In this document: piece after piece, positions 13,918 to 20,299 of the stretch
How positions within the stretch are numbered: the first letter of the stretch is position 1
Layout: each line of letters starts with the position of its first letter
Assembly (NCBI GenBank): GCA_036844615.1
Contig: DAIUFK010000037.1
Coordinates: 1-21,379 of the forward strand
Length of the DNA: 21,379 nt
Reading direction: 5' to 3'
Source: Palsa-872 sp036844615
GTDB taxonomy: Bacteria > Chloroflexota > Dormibacteria > Dormibacterales > Dormibacteraceae
The notes under the pieces: model-generated
What the model saw: only the letters and a program-made list of their open reading frames with translations
What the model was told of the DNA's origin: nothing
Databases searched by the model: none
Program-made: the position numbers and the translations under genes

Positions 13918-15753
13918 ATGGCCACCAGGACAGCCGTTCCTCCACGATTCGAACAGTTCTTCGCCCTTCGCCGCACTTACTTCCTGAACAACCTCGCTTT
14001 CTCACCCGACAGCCGCCACATCAGCTACGTCCACGACGGCTCGGGACTCTTCAACCTCTGGAGCTCGCCTGTCCTGGGCGGCGTCGCCCGCCAGCTGACG
14101 AGCGGTGATGAGGACGCGGTCCGTCACCACCGCTGGACGCCGAGCGGCATCGTGCTCGAGCTCGACCACCTGGGCGCCGAGCAGTGGCAGCTCAACCTCT
14201 TGCCGCCGGATGGCTTCGGCTGGCCTCGCCCCGTCACCGACCGCCACGACGTCCAGTACGAGGTGGGCCCAGTTGCCGACGATGGCCGACGCATGCTCTT
14301 CGATGGCAACCAGGAGAGGCCGACCGACGTGGCGATTTATCTCCTCGACATTCCGAGTGGCCGCTACAAGCTTGTTCTCGATCTCGAGGCACGCCAGTTC
14401 TACCCTGCCGCATGGCACCCCGACGGCCGGCGCGCCGCCATCGCGGAGGTGCTGGGCACCACCGATCAGAGCGCGTTCGTGTTCGATGTCGAGAGCGGTG
14501 AGCTGCGCAACCTGACGCCACACGAAGGCGATGAGTTCAACGCTCCCGTCGGTTTCAGCGCCGACGGCTCATGTCTTTACAACCTGACCGACCGCGGCAC
14601 CGAGCAAAACTGCCTGGAGACCATCGACCTCACCACCGGCAAGCGTGCTGCGCTCATTCAGTCCGACTGGGGCATCGAGCAAGCGGACCTGTCTGCTGAC
14701 CGCCGCCGAATCGCGTACACGATCGACGAGGACGGCTACTCGCGCTTTCACGCGTATGACATCCAGGCTGGGCGAGAGCTTCGCTTCCCCGAAATGCCGC
14801 AGGGCGTGTGCTCGCAGTTTGCGATCTCGCCGGACGGGCGGCTCGTGGCCGGCCTGGTGGCCACCGGGACGCGGGTGTTCGACGTGTATGTGGCCGACCT
14901 CGATTCAGGCAGTGTCACGCGCGTCACCGACAACTTTCTGGGCGGCATCCCAGAGCCGGAGCTCGTCGAGCCCGAGCTTGTGCACTTTCCGACCTTTGAT
15001 GGCAAGCAGATCCCGGCGTGGCTCTATCGCCCCCAAGAAGCAGGTGGAAAGATGCCGGTGGTCCTATCAATACACGGCGGACCTGAGGCCCAGGAGCGAA
15101 CGCACGTCACCCGAAGCTCGTCCTTTTATCAGTACCTGCTCTCGCGGGGCATCGCCGTGCTTGCTCCAAACATTCGCGGCAGCACAGGCTATGGGAAGAC
15201 CTATCAGAAGCTGATCCACCGCGACTGGGGAGGCGACGAGCTCAAGGACATCGATTACGCAGCGCGATGGCTGCGCGGGCAGAGCTGGGTGGACGGTGAA
15301 CGGATCGCCGTGTACGGCGCGAGCTTTGGCGGCTTCGCAACGTTGTCGGCCATGACGCGCCTACCCGATTACTGGCGCTGCGGCATCGACCTCGTCGGGC
15401 CTTCGAACCTCGTCACCTTTGTCAAGGCAGTGCCCCCGCATTGGCGAGCCCTGATGAAGGAATTGCTCGGCGATCCCGAAGACGATTTCGATTTCTTGAT
15501 GGCGCGCTCGCCGATCACGTACGTCGAGAAGATGAAAGCGCCCCTGCTGGTGCTGCAGGGCGCGAACGACCCTCGCTGCGTCAAGCCGGAATCAGACCAG
15601 ATGGTGGAAAAGCTTCGATCGGTCGGCGTCGACGTCGAGTACCACGTGTTCGACGACGAAGGCCACGATTTCAGCAAGCGCGCCAACCAGCTCAAGGCCT
15701 ACAGGCTGATCGCCGCCTTCCTGTTCAAGCAGTTCGGCATGGAAGCCGATTAA
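13918..15753 (+). CDS. S9-family prolyl oligopeptidase / acylaminoacyl peptidase
   Basis: A 611-aa serine peptidase. Residues ~1-350 form a beta-propeller with recurrent blade motifs (AFSPDSRHISYV, WHPDGRRAAIAEV, GFSADGSCLYN, DLSADRRRIAYT, AISPDGRLVAGL). Residues ~355-611 are an alpha/beta hydrolase: oxyanion-region SIHGGPEAQ, nucleophile Ser469 in YGASFGGFA, Asp551 in QGANDPR and His583 in DEGHDFS, all in canonical order and spacing. There is no signal peptide, so it is cytoplasmic and should cleave short peptides or acyl-aminoacyl peptides. Length fits the acylaminoacyl peptidase (S9C) subgroup. The gene stands alone; a role together with the ThiF operon upstream is not shown. Confidence 0.93.
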   Translation: MATRTAVPPRFEQFFALRRTYFLNNLAFSPDSRHISYVHDGSGLFNLWSSPVLGGVARQLTSGDEDAVRHHRWTPSGIVLELDHLGAEQWQLNLLPPDGFGWPRPVTDRHDVQYEVGPVADDGRRMLFDGNQERPTDVAIYLLDIPSGRYKLVLDLEARQFYPAAWHPDGRRAAIAEVLGTTDQSAFVFDVESGELRNLTPHEGDEFNAPVGFSADGSCLYNLTDRGTEQNCLETIDLTTGKRAALIQSDWGIEQADLSADRRRIAYTIDEDGYSRFHAYDIQAGRELRFPEMPQGVCSQFAISPDGRLVAGLVATGTRVFDVYVADLDSGSVTRVTDNFLGGIPEPELVEPELVHFPTFDGKQIPAWLYRPQEAGGKMPVVLSIHGGPEAQERTHVTRSSSFYQYLLSRGIAVLAPNIRGSTGYGKTYQKLIHRDWGGDELKDIDYAARWLRGQSWVDGERIAVYGASFGGFATLSAMTRLPDYWRCGIDLVGPSNLVTFVKAVPPHWRALMKELLGDPEDDFDFLMARSPITYVEKMKAPLLVLQGANDPRCVKPESDQMVEKLRSVGVDVEYHVFDDEGHDFSKRANQLKAYRLIAAFLFKQFGMEAD

Positions 15754-15917
15754 CCACCCGCGACTACTGTGACCCTCACCTGGTAGGTGTAGCGGCCATC
15801 GGGTTGCTGGTCTTGAACGTGACACCGGCCCACTGGAGAGGAGGGCCACGACGCCAGGTCGACCGTCAGGTCGCCGCCGACTGTGACATACGCCTCGCTC
15901 CCGTCGTTTGTTACGTC
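15750..15917 (-). pseudogene. Possible remnant of a beta-sandwich protein
   Basis: On the minus strand a frame ending at TAA 15750-15752 gives ~55 residues that alternate like beta strands: SEAYVTVGGDLTVDLASWP, then PDGRYTYQVRVTVVAGG at the C-terminus. This looks more protein-like than a random frame and resembles the end of an Ig- or FN3-like domain. No start of its own exists outside the small membrane gene at 15923-16126, into whose other frame it runs. Its stop overlaps the peptidase stop. It may be a gene tail left by a deletion, or chance. Confidence 0.25.
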
Positions 15918-15922
15918 ACGGC

Positions 15923-16126
15923 CTACCAGAAGAAATGTCCCAGCAGCGCTCCGAGCAGGGCCGACAGAGCAACGGCGAAGTACGGATAGCGGCCCGACCA
16001 CGTCTGCAGGCGCTGGTCGATGGGCTCCCAGCGGCCCGCTTCGAGGACCGCGTCAACCGCGGCGATCCCGAACAGCATGGCCAGCACCACCAGCGCGACG
16101 ATCGTGATGCCGCCCGGGACGACCAT
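15923..16126 (-). CDS. Tiny membrane protein with C-terminal GHFFW
   Basis: A 67-aa protein with two membrane helices: ~4-27 (PGGITIVALVVLAMLFGIAA) and ~49-65 (FAVALSALLGALLGHFFW). They are joined by a polar loop with WEPIDQRLQTWSGRYP. It ends directly on GHFFW. The ATG follows the upstream stop without a gap (TAGATG), so it is the last gene of a four-gene cassette (16988 to 15923). Three of its members end in a GHxxW motif. No family recognised; the GHxxW end may be a membrane-interface or interaction motif (inference). Confidence 0.7.
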   Translation of the reverse strand: MVVPGGITIVALVVLAMLFGIAAVDAVLEAGRWEPIDQRLQTWSGRYPYFAVALSALLGALLGHFFW

Positions 16127-16384
16127 CTAACGCTTGACCCCTCGACGCGGCGACCACAGCCAGTGGCCGAGGATGAAGCTCACGGCCAGGACGCCGGCGA
16201 TGGTCGCCTGCTTCTCCACCGCGTAGGAGCACCGGATGTAGAAGCTGATGGGCGCGTGCTCGCTGGTGTCGCCGAGCGCGATCGTCTCGTACCCGAGCAG
16301 CACGGCGCCGAGCAGCAAGAAGATCACGAGCCCGGCTTGAACCCAGATGGCGGGGTGGCGCAGGCGCCGCCGCGGGCCGATCAT
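16127..16384 (-). CDS. Tiny membrane protein with GHWLW motif
   Basis: An 85-aa protein with two membrane helices: ~13-34 (WVQAGLVIFLLLGAVLLGYE) and ~60-77 (ATIAGVLAVSFILGHWLW). The C-terminus is basic (SPRRGVKR). The polar loop between them (GDTSEHAPISFYIRCSYAVE) has one Cys. The ATG overlaps the upstream gene's TGA (ATGA). Third gene of the cassette. It shares the layout and the (L/F)GHxxW motif of its neighbours. Confidence 0.7.
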   Translation of the reverse strand: MIGPRRRLRHPAIWVQAGLVIFLLLGAVLLGYETIALGDTSEHAPISFYIRCSYAVEKQATIAGVLAVSFILGHWLWSPRRGVKR

Positions 16385-16638
16385 CGCGAGCCCCCGAATC
16401 GCGCCCTGAGTCGGGCCGCAACGCCACCCGCCAGGAAGGCGACGACCGCCCAGATCACGATGCCCGGAATCGGGAAGAAGGGGTTGGGATCACGCTTGCC
16501 CGTGCAGCTGGCCAGCAGATCGGGGGCATAGGTGCCGGCTTTGAAGATCACCCATATGGCCAGCGCCAGCAAGCCTGCGGCGACGGCGCCGAAAGCGACC
16601 ACCCGCCCATTGATCCGAAACCGCCGTCGGGGGGTCAG
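16381..16638 (-). CDS. Tiny membrane protein, likely CTG start
   Basis: An 85-aa protein with two membrane helices: ~12-34 (GRVVAFGAVAAGLLALAIWV) and ~58-75 (IPGIVIWAVVAFLAGGVAA). It begins with basic TPRRRFRINGR. The frame runs upstream into the previous gene, so the start must lie near its end. CTG at 16638-16636 overlaps the TGA (CTGA), exactly as other genes here overlap by ATGA. The first conventional codon, a GTG further in, would remove the basic N-terminus. The loop has a Cys (ASCTGKRDPNPFFPIPG). Unlike its neighbours it lacks the GHxxW end. Confidence 0.6.
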   Translation of the reverse strand: MTPRRRFRINGRVVAFGAVAAGLLALAIWVIFKAGTYAPDLLASCTGKRDPNPFFPIPGIVIWAVVAFLAGGVAARLRARFGGSR

Positions 16639-16988
16639 CCCCACAGGTAATGCCCAAACAAGAGGCCCGCGACGAGCCCAACCGGCACAAGCCAAGTCTC
16701 GAGCTGGGCCATCCACTTACCCCGCGGCAGGATCGCGATGCCAGGCATCCCCGCCGCCATCATCAAGAGCTCCCAGGCGGCAAGGAGAAACAGCACCGTG
16801 ACCAGCCAGAAGGCCGAGGCCGCGATGACGACGTCCCAGCTGCCCCGGAACAGGGCGAACGCCGCCGCCCAGCCGATCCCGATCAGCGCGCCGGCGAACC
16901 GCCCGGCAGGCGCCGCACGCGCCCGGCGCATCCGCTGGGGGGTGGCGATCCGCCGGACCTGCTCAATCACCGGTCGGACCACGCGCAA
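16635..16988 (-). CDS. Membrane protein with C-terminal GHYLW
   Basis: A 117-aa protein, first gene of the cassette. The basic N-terminus (EQVRRIATPQRMRRARAAPA) is followed by helices at ~31-47 (FAGALIGIGWAAAFALF), ~52-80 (VVIAASAFWLVTVLFLLAAW) and ~98-116 (VPVGLVAGLLFGHYLWG). The TTG at 16988 or a GTG two codons later may be the start; neither has a ribosome binding site. It ends on GHYLWG, the same closing motif as two downstream genes. It diverges from the STAS-like genes across two palindromes. Confidence 0.65.
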   Translation of the reverse strand: MRVVRPVIEQVRRIATPQRMRRARAAPAGRFAGALIGIGWAAAFALFRGSWDVVIAASAFWLVTVLFLLAAWELLMMAAGMPGIAILPRGKWMAQLETWLVPVGLVAGLLFGHYLWG

Positions 16989-17002
16989 AGCGAGGGTTCA
17001 TT

Positions 17003-17039
17003 GTGCGAATTTTCGTACTTGAGCCATCAATTTTGATGG
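17003..17039. promoter_or_regulatory. Two adjacent AT-rich palindromes in divergent region
   Basis: CCATCA-ATTT-TGATGG (17024-17039) has perfect 6-bp arms. Just left of it, GTGCGAATTTTCGTAC (17003-17018) is an inverted repeat with one mismatch per 7-bp arm. Both lie between the divergent membrane cassette (16988) and the STAS-like pair (17062). They could be operators controlling both. Confidence 0.35.
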
Positions 17040-17061
17040 GTTATTCCCGGCGATTTTGGGG

Positions 17062-17517
17062 ATGTCAGGCCGACGATCAAGGCGTATACCGTTGGGCATC
17101 AAACCTGCCAATGACGTCTACGTCGACGAGCCGTATGTGTCCATCCGCTGGGACAGCGTTCACCAGCATGTCCACTCGGAATGGAAGGGCTTTGCCAACA
17201 GCGAGGAGCTGCGAGCCGCGCTTCTAAAAGGACTCCAGGCGATCATCGACAACCACGCAATCGCCTACGTGAGCGACGCCCGGAAGCTGAAAGTGATAGT
17301 CCACGAGGACCAGAGGTGGATCCAGGAGAAGTGGATGCCGCTCGCCCTCCAGGCAGGGCTCAAACGGCTCGCGTTCGTCACCGCGGACACCGGGCTCGGC
17401 AGGTTGACGATCGAGGATGTTGTCGTATTGGTCCACCATCACGGGTTGGAGTCGCGCACCTTCTCCTCCGTTGCCGCCGCCAGGCATTGGGTCGCGGAGG
17501 TTGCAGTCGGCCGATGA
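17062..17517 (+). CDS. STAS/SpoIIAA-like domain protein, copy 1
   Basis: A 151-aa protein. The ATG at 17062 is used; TTG codons at 17056 and 17092 are alternatives, and the conserved part starts near NDVYVDEPYV. Strand and helix order is strand (VSIRWDSVHQHVHSEWKGFA), helix, strand (AIAYVSDARKLKVI), helix with QRWIQEKWMPLALQAGL, strand (KRLAFVTAD), helix, strand, then terminal helix (AAARHWVAEV). This is the STAS/SpoIIAA-like fold common in small regulatory or carrier proteins. No phospho-acceptor Ser of anti-sigma antagonists is apparent. It shares the W-x-x-x-x-W-P-x-A-L-x-A-G-L block with the next gene, whose start overlaps its stop (ATGA). Confidence 0.6.
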   Translation: MSGRRSRRIPLGIKPANDVYVDEPYVSIRWDSVHQHVHSEWKGFANSEELRAALLKGLQAIIDNHAIAYVSDARKLKVIVHEDQRWIQEKWMPLALQAGLKRLAFVTADTGLGRLTIEDVVVLVHHHGLESRTFSSVAAARHWVAEVAVGR

Positions 17518-17963
17518 TGGCGGATGCCGCGCTGGCGGGCGATCGATCGCGTCGTGTCGACCTCTACTTCAGCCGCCGCGGCGTCGCCGACGTGATCTGG
17601 GACGCCAACTGGAACGTGGTTCACATCGAAGCGCAGGGCTGGGCTGACACAGCCGAGTCACGTGCGATCCTCGATTCGGCCCTCCGCGCCATGACTGATC
17701 ACGAGGGTTCACGATGGCTGGTCGACGGTCGCGAGATGAAAGCCACCAAGCAGTCCGACCAGGAATGGATCAACGAAAACTGGCTGCCGCGTGCCCTGGA
17801 AGCGGGCTTGCGCGTCGCCGCCATAGTCATGCCCAACAGCGCCGCGGCGAAGATCAACCTCGACGACATGGCTAGCGCAGCCGAGGACAAAATCGAAGTG
17901 AGGTATTTCTCGACGGTCGAGAAGGCGAGGCAGTGGCTCGCGGCCTCCGCTCGTCAGCAGTGA
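17514..17963 (+). CDS. STAS/SpoIIAA-like domain protein, copy 2
   Basis: A 149-aa paralogue of the preceding gene. Shared features in order: a W strand (DANWNVVHIEAQGWADTAES), D-GR-(E/K)-(L/M)-K (VDGREMKA), DQEWINENWLPRALEAGL, then a strand (RVAAIVMPNS), helix, strand (IEVRYFSTV) and the final KARQWLAAS helix. The ATG overlaps the upstream TGA (ATGA), so the two are coupled and may form a heterodimer (inference). The function of this STAS-like group is unknown. The gene converges on the acetyltransferase gene, with 13 bp between stops. Confidence 0.65.
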   Translation: MMADAALAGDRSRRVDLYFSRRGVADVIWDANWNVVHIEAQGWADTAESRAILDSALRAMTDHEGSRWLVDGREMKATKQSDQEWINENWLPRALEAGLRVAAIVMPNSAAAKINLDDMASAAEDKIEVRYFSTVEKARQWLAASARQQ

Positions 17964-17976
17964 TGGGCGAACTGCG

Positions 17977-18492
17977 CTAGCCGGCAAGCTCCTCAGCCAG
18001 CAGGTCCATCAGCAACCCGTCGTGCCACGTGCCATCTGAGCCGCGCTCGTACTTGCGCATGATTCCGACGGGCCGGAATCCCACCTTGCTGTAGCACTTG
18101 ATCGCGGCGGCGTTGTCGGCTGCGGGGTCGATGACCAGCCGGTGAAAACCCTCGTCCACGATCAGGTGCTGGGCGAGCGTGCGAATCGCATCGGTGCCAA
18201 CGCCGCGGCCGTGCACCGACGGATCGAGGTAGATGTCGATGCTCGCGTGGCGGTAATCGGCCTCTGTCTCCGCGCTCCATTGAATCGCGCCGACGACGCG
18301 TCCGTCGAGCTCCACCGCCAGCGTGCTGGCTTCCTGGTCCGCGAGATCCGCAGTCACCTCAGCCACCATGTCGGCTTCGCCTCGCCACCACCGATACACC
18401 TCGGGCGTCGCCCGAATTCTGGCCAGCGCCTGTAAATCATCGGTAGTGGCCGGCCTCAACGACACCATCGCGCCCCGCAAGATGCCTTCCAT
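17977..18492 (-). CDS. GNAT acetyltransferase, AAC(6')-like
   Basis: A 171-aa acetyl-CoA-dependent N-acetyltransferase. Seen: entry strand VSLRPATTDD (10-19), TLAVELDGRVVGAIQWS (57-73), the acetyl-CoA loop VHGRGVGTDAI (93-103, R/Q-x-x-G-x-G/A type), FHRLVIDPAADNAAAIKCYS (116-135) and GFRPVGIMRKYER (138-150), ending WHDGLLMDLLAEEL. The IDPAADN...GFRPVG..R.YER...WHDGLLM pattern is that of the AAC(6')-like acetyltransferases found widely in Actinobacteria. Aminoglycoside activity is not implied by sequence alone. The ATG overlaps the stop of the thiol oxidoreductase gene by one base (TGATG), so the two share a transcript. Confidence 0.88.
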   Translation of the reverse strand: MEGILRGAMVSLRPATTDDLQALARIRATPEVYRWWRGEADMVAEVTADLADQEASTLAVELDGRVVGAIQWSAETEADYRHASIDIYLDPSVHGRGVGTDAIRTLAQHLIVDEGFHRLVIDPAADNAAAIKCYSKVGFRPVGIMRKYERGSDGTWHDGLLMDLLAEELAG

Positions 18493-19127
18493 CAGGTCTC
18501 GCTTGCCGCAGGCTCCTGGCGCAGCCGATCGAGCACCTGCGTGAAAGCGTCGTATGGCTGGGCGCCGAGGACGAGGTAGCGCCTGCCGAAAATGTGGGCG
18601 GGAATCGCGTTGATCCCCACCGACTCGGCCAGCCGCCGGTTGTCGTCTAGGACTTGCTCATAACGGCTTTCTTCGATGGCCTTCCTCAACTCGGTTGGAT
18701 CAAGACCCACCTCGGTGCCGATACGCACGAGATCATCGACATCCTCGAGCTTGCCGGTCAGCTCCCAATGCGCCTTGAAGAGCGCCCGATGCATCTCCTC
18801 GAACTTGCCGTGCTCGCGAGCGAACTCCGCTGCGCCCAGCGCCTTTCGCGAGTTGATGAGCACATCGCGCTGTTTCATGACGAGGCCCACCTCGTCGGCG
18901 ATGTCATCGAGCCGGCTCCGCATCTGCTCCGAGCGCGCCTGGCCGAAATAAGTCTCGCGTGGGATACCTTCGACCGGCGCTTCAGGGTGCAGCTCGAAAG
19001 GGAGCCACGTCAGATCAACGAGGCCTTCTTGCTCCAGTCGCTCGACTCTGACCGAGTCGATGTAACACCAGGGTCAAACGTAATCGGAGAAGACGACAAG
19101 ATCCGCCGGCGTCGGAGTGATGCTCAT
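18492..19127 (-). CDS. DsbA/FrnE-like thiol oxidoreductase, selenoprotein (UGA = Sec18)
   Basis: A 211-aa thioredoxin-fold oxidoreductase if TGA at 19076-19074 is read as selenocysteine. Before it: MSITPTPADLVVFSDYV. After it: PWCYIDSVRVERLEQ, giving the active site U18-P-W-C21 where FrnE-like relatives have C-P-W-C. The rest is continuous: FELHPEAPVEG, the helical insertion (REHGKFEEMHRALFKAHWEL), the cis-Pro loop INAIPAHIF (Pro176) and GAQPYDAF near the end. The SECIS-like hairpin is at 19060-19042. The start ATG at 19127 has a -10 TAGGCT 7 nt upstream. If TGA stopped translation, neither piece would carry an active site. It is co-transcribed with the acetyltransferase. Substrate unknown; cytoplasmic, as no signal peptide is present. 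Confidence 0.88.
19042..19060 (-). promoter_or_regulatory. SECIS element (selenocysteine insertion hairpin)
   Basis: On the minus strand TCGACTC-GGTCA-GAGTCGA forms a perfect 7-bp stem with a 5-nt loop starting GGUC. The loop begins 21 nt after the UGA. Both the GG at the start of the apical loop and the distance (roughly 16-37 nt) match the known requirements for SelB recognition in bacteria; the E. coli fdhF loop also has GGUC. Confidence 0.85.
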
Positions 19128-19134
19128 CCAGACC

Positions 19135-19140
19135 AGCCTA
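19135..19140 (-). promoter_or_regulatory. -10 element, leaderless start of selenoprotein gene
   Basis: TAGGCT on the minus strand ends 7 nt before the ATG at 19127. No ribosome binding site is present. It is the same hexamer at the same distance as at 10258. Confidence 0.45.
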
Positions 19141-19190
19141 GCGGGGTGGAGGGAGCGACACGCGACGCTGCCTATTCCGCGATGCGCCGC

Positions 19191-19196
19191 GATAAT
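19191..19196 (+). promoter_or_regulatory. -10 element, leaderless start of DUF3052-PlsC gene
   Basis: GATAAT (five of six matches to TATAAT) ends 6 nt before the GTG at 19203. This favours that GTG over an ATG at 19182, which would lie upstream of the -10. Confidence 0.45.
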
Positions 19197-19202
19197 GCCT
19201 CC

Positions 19203-20297
19203 GTGAAGGGCTCCGCCCTTGCCCGCAAGCTGCTCGTCCAACCGGGCCAGCAGATGCTTCTCATGAATGCGCCTGCAGGTTACATGGACCGGTTGCAGCC
19301 GCTCCCTGAGCAGGCTTCGGCCACCGAACATGGGAATGGTCCGTGCGACGTCGTCCAACTCTTCTCGCGCGATCGCGCCGAGCTCGAGAGCCACGCCGCT
19401 GCCGCGATGAAGGCCCTCAAGCCGGGCGGCATCCTGTGGATGTCCTATCCCAACCCTTCAGGCGGGCCTAGCTCGGACCTCATGCGCGATCACGGGTGGG
19501 GAGTCCTGCACGCGGCGGGGATGGTTGCAGAAACGAACATGCAGGTAGACGAGCAATGGATGGCGATCCGATTTCGTCCGAGCGCCGAGGTGGCGGGGGA
19601 CAGACGGGTCGAGGCGGCGATCCCGCCCGCTGATTTGCTGCCGGTGGGACGCAAAGCGACATTGGCCTACCGCATCGTGCGCGTGGTCGCAATTCCGGCC
19701 TTGCGACTTGCCTTCAAGTATCGGATCAGCAGCCGCGAACGCATTCCTCGCACCGGCGCGTACGTCGTCATCGGCAACCACCTCGGCTGGCTCGATGCGC
19801 TCACGCTCCTGATCGTCTTTCCAATCGAGCCACGCATGCATTTCCTGGCGGACCCGACAGGCATGATGCGGCGCCGCCTCGAGTGGGCGTTGATCAAGGC
19901 GACGGGCGGGGTCGTACCGGTCGACAGGGCGCTCCGCCACGACCCCCGACTTTTCCGACACGTGTTCCGATGCCTCGAGCTGGGCGGTGCAGTCGCCCTG
20001 TTTCCGGAGGGCGACATCGGACCGCGAGAGGGCGAGCTCCAGTCTTTCAAGAGAGGCTTTGCACACTTCGCGGTGGAAGGCGGCGTTCCGGTCGTGCCGG
20101 TCGGGCTGTCCGGCACCAAAGACCTGTGGCTGCGCAAGAAGATCGAGGTGTTCATCGGAGAACCCATCTCGCCGGCGGGCAAGACTGTCGACGAAGTTCA
20201 CCGCCTTGGTGAGGAGGCTGTCCGCAGCCTGCTGCCGGCGTATGTTGAGCCGCCCGGGAGAAAGCCGCTACGACGCTGGCTGACCGGCCTGTTCTGA
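19203..20297 (+). CDS. DUF3052-like domain fused to PlsC acyltransferase
   Basis: A 364-aa protein. Residues ~1-128 resemble DUF3052: KLLVQPGQQMLLMNAPAGY, then KPGGILWMSYPNPSGG, RDHGWGVLHAAGMV and VDEQWMAIRFRP. Residues ~150-350 are a 1-acyl-glycerol-3-phosphate acyltransferase: IGNHLGWLD with the catalytic H193-x4-D198, a basic segment with VPVDR, FPEGD (267-271) and VPVVPVGLSGT. It should transfer an acyl chain to a lysophospholipid or related acceptor at the membrane face. The DUF3052 domain is usually a stand-alone protein, so it may be a regulatory or substrate-binding module (inference). The GTG start is chosen from the leaderless -10; ATG 19182 is possible. It diverges from the selenoprotein gene by 75 bp. 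Confidence 0.85.
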   Translation: MKGSALARKLLVQPGQQMLLMNAPAGYMDRLQPLPEQASATEHGNGPCDVVQLFSRDRAELESHAAAAMKALKPGGILWMSYPNPSGGPSSDLMRDHGWGVLHAAGMVAETNMQVDEQWMAIRFRPSAEVAGDRRVEAAIPPADLLPVGRKATLAYRIVRVVAIPALRLAFKYRISSRERIPRTGAYVVIGNHLGWLDALTLLIVFPIEPRMHFLADPTGMMRRRLEWALIKATGGVVPVDRALRHDPRLFRHVFRCLELGGAVALFPEGDIGPREGELQSFKRGFAHFAVEGGVPVVPVGLSGTKDLWLRKKIEVFIGEPISPAGKTVDEVHRLGEEAVRSLLPAYVEPPGRKPLRRWLTGLF

Positions 20298-20299
20298 GG

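Noticed and set aside
19074..19076. TGA read as a true stop or a point mutation making the FrnE-like gene a pseudogene.
   Set aside because: The position at the active-site Cys, the intact downstream frame and a canonical SECIS loop at the right distance make recoding far more likely, though only genome-wide Sec genes can settle it.
18654..19202. In-frame upstream extension of the DUF3052-PlsC gene.
   Set aside because: It is antisense to the selenoprotein gene and shows no domain; the leaderless GTG at 19203 fits the DUF3052 start.
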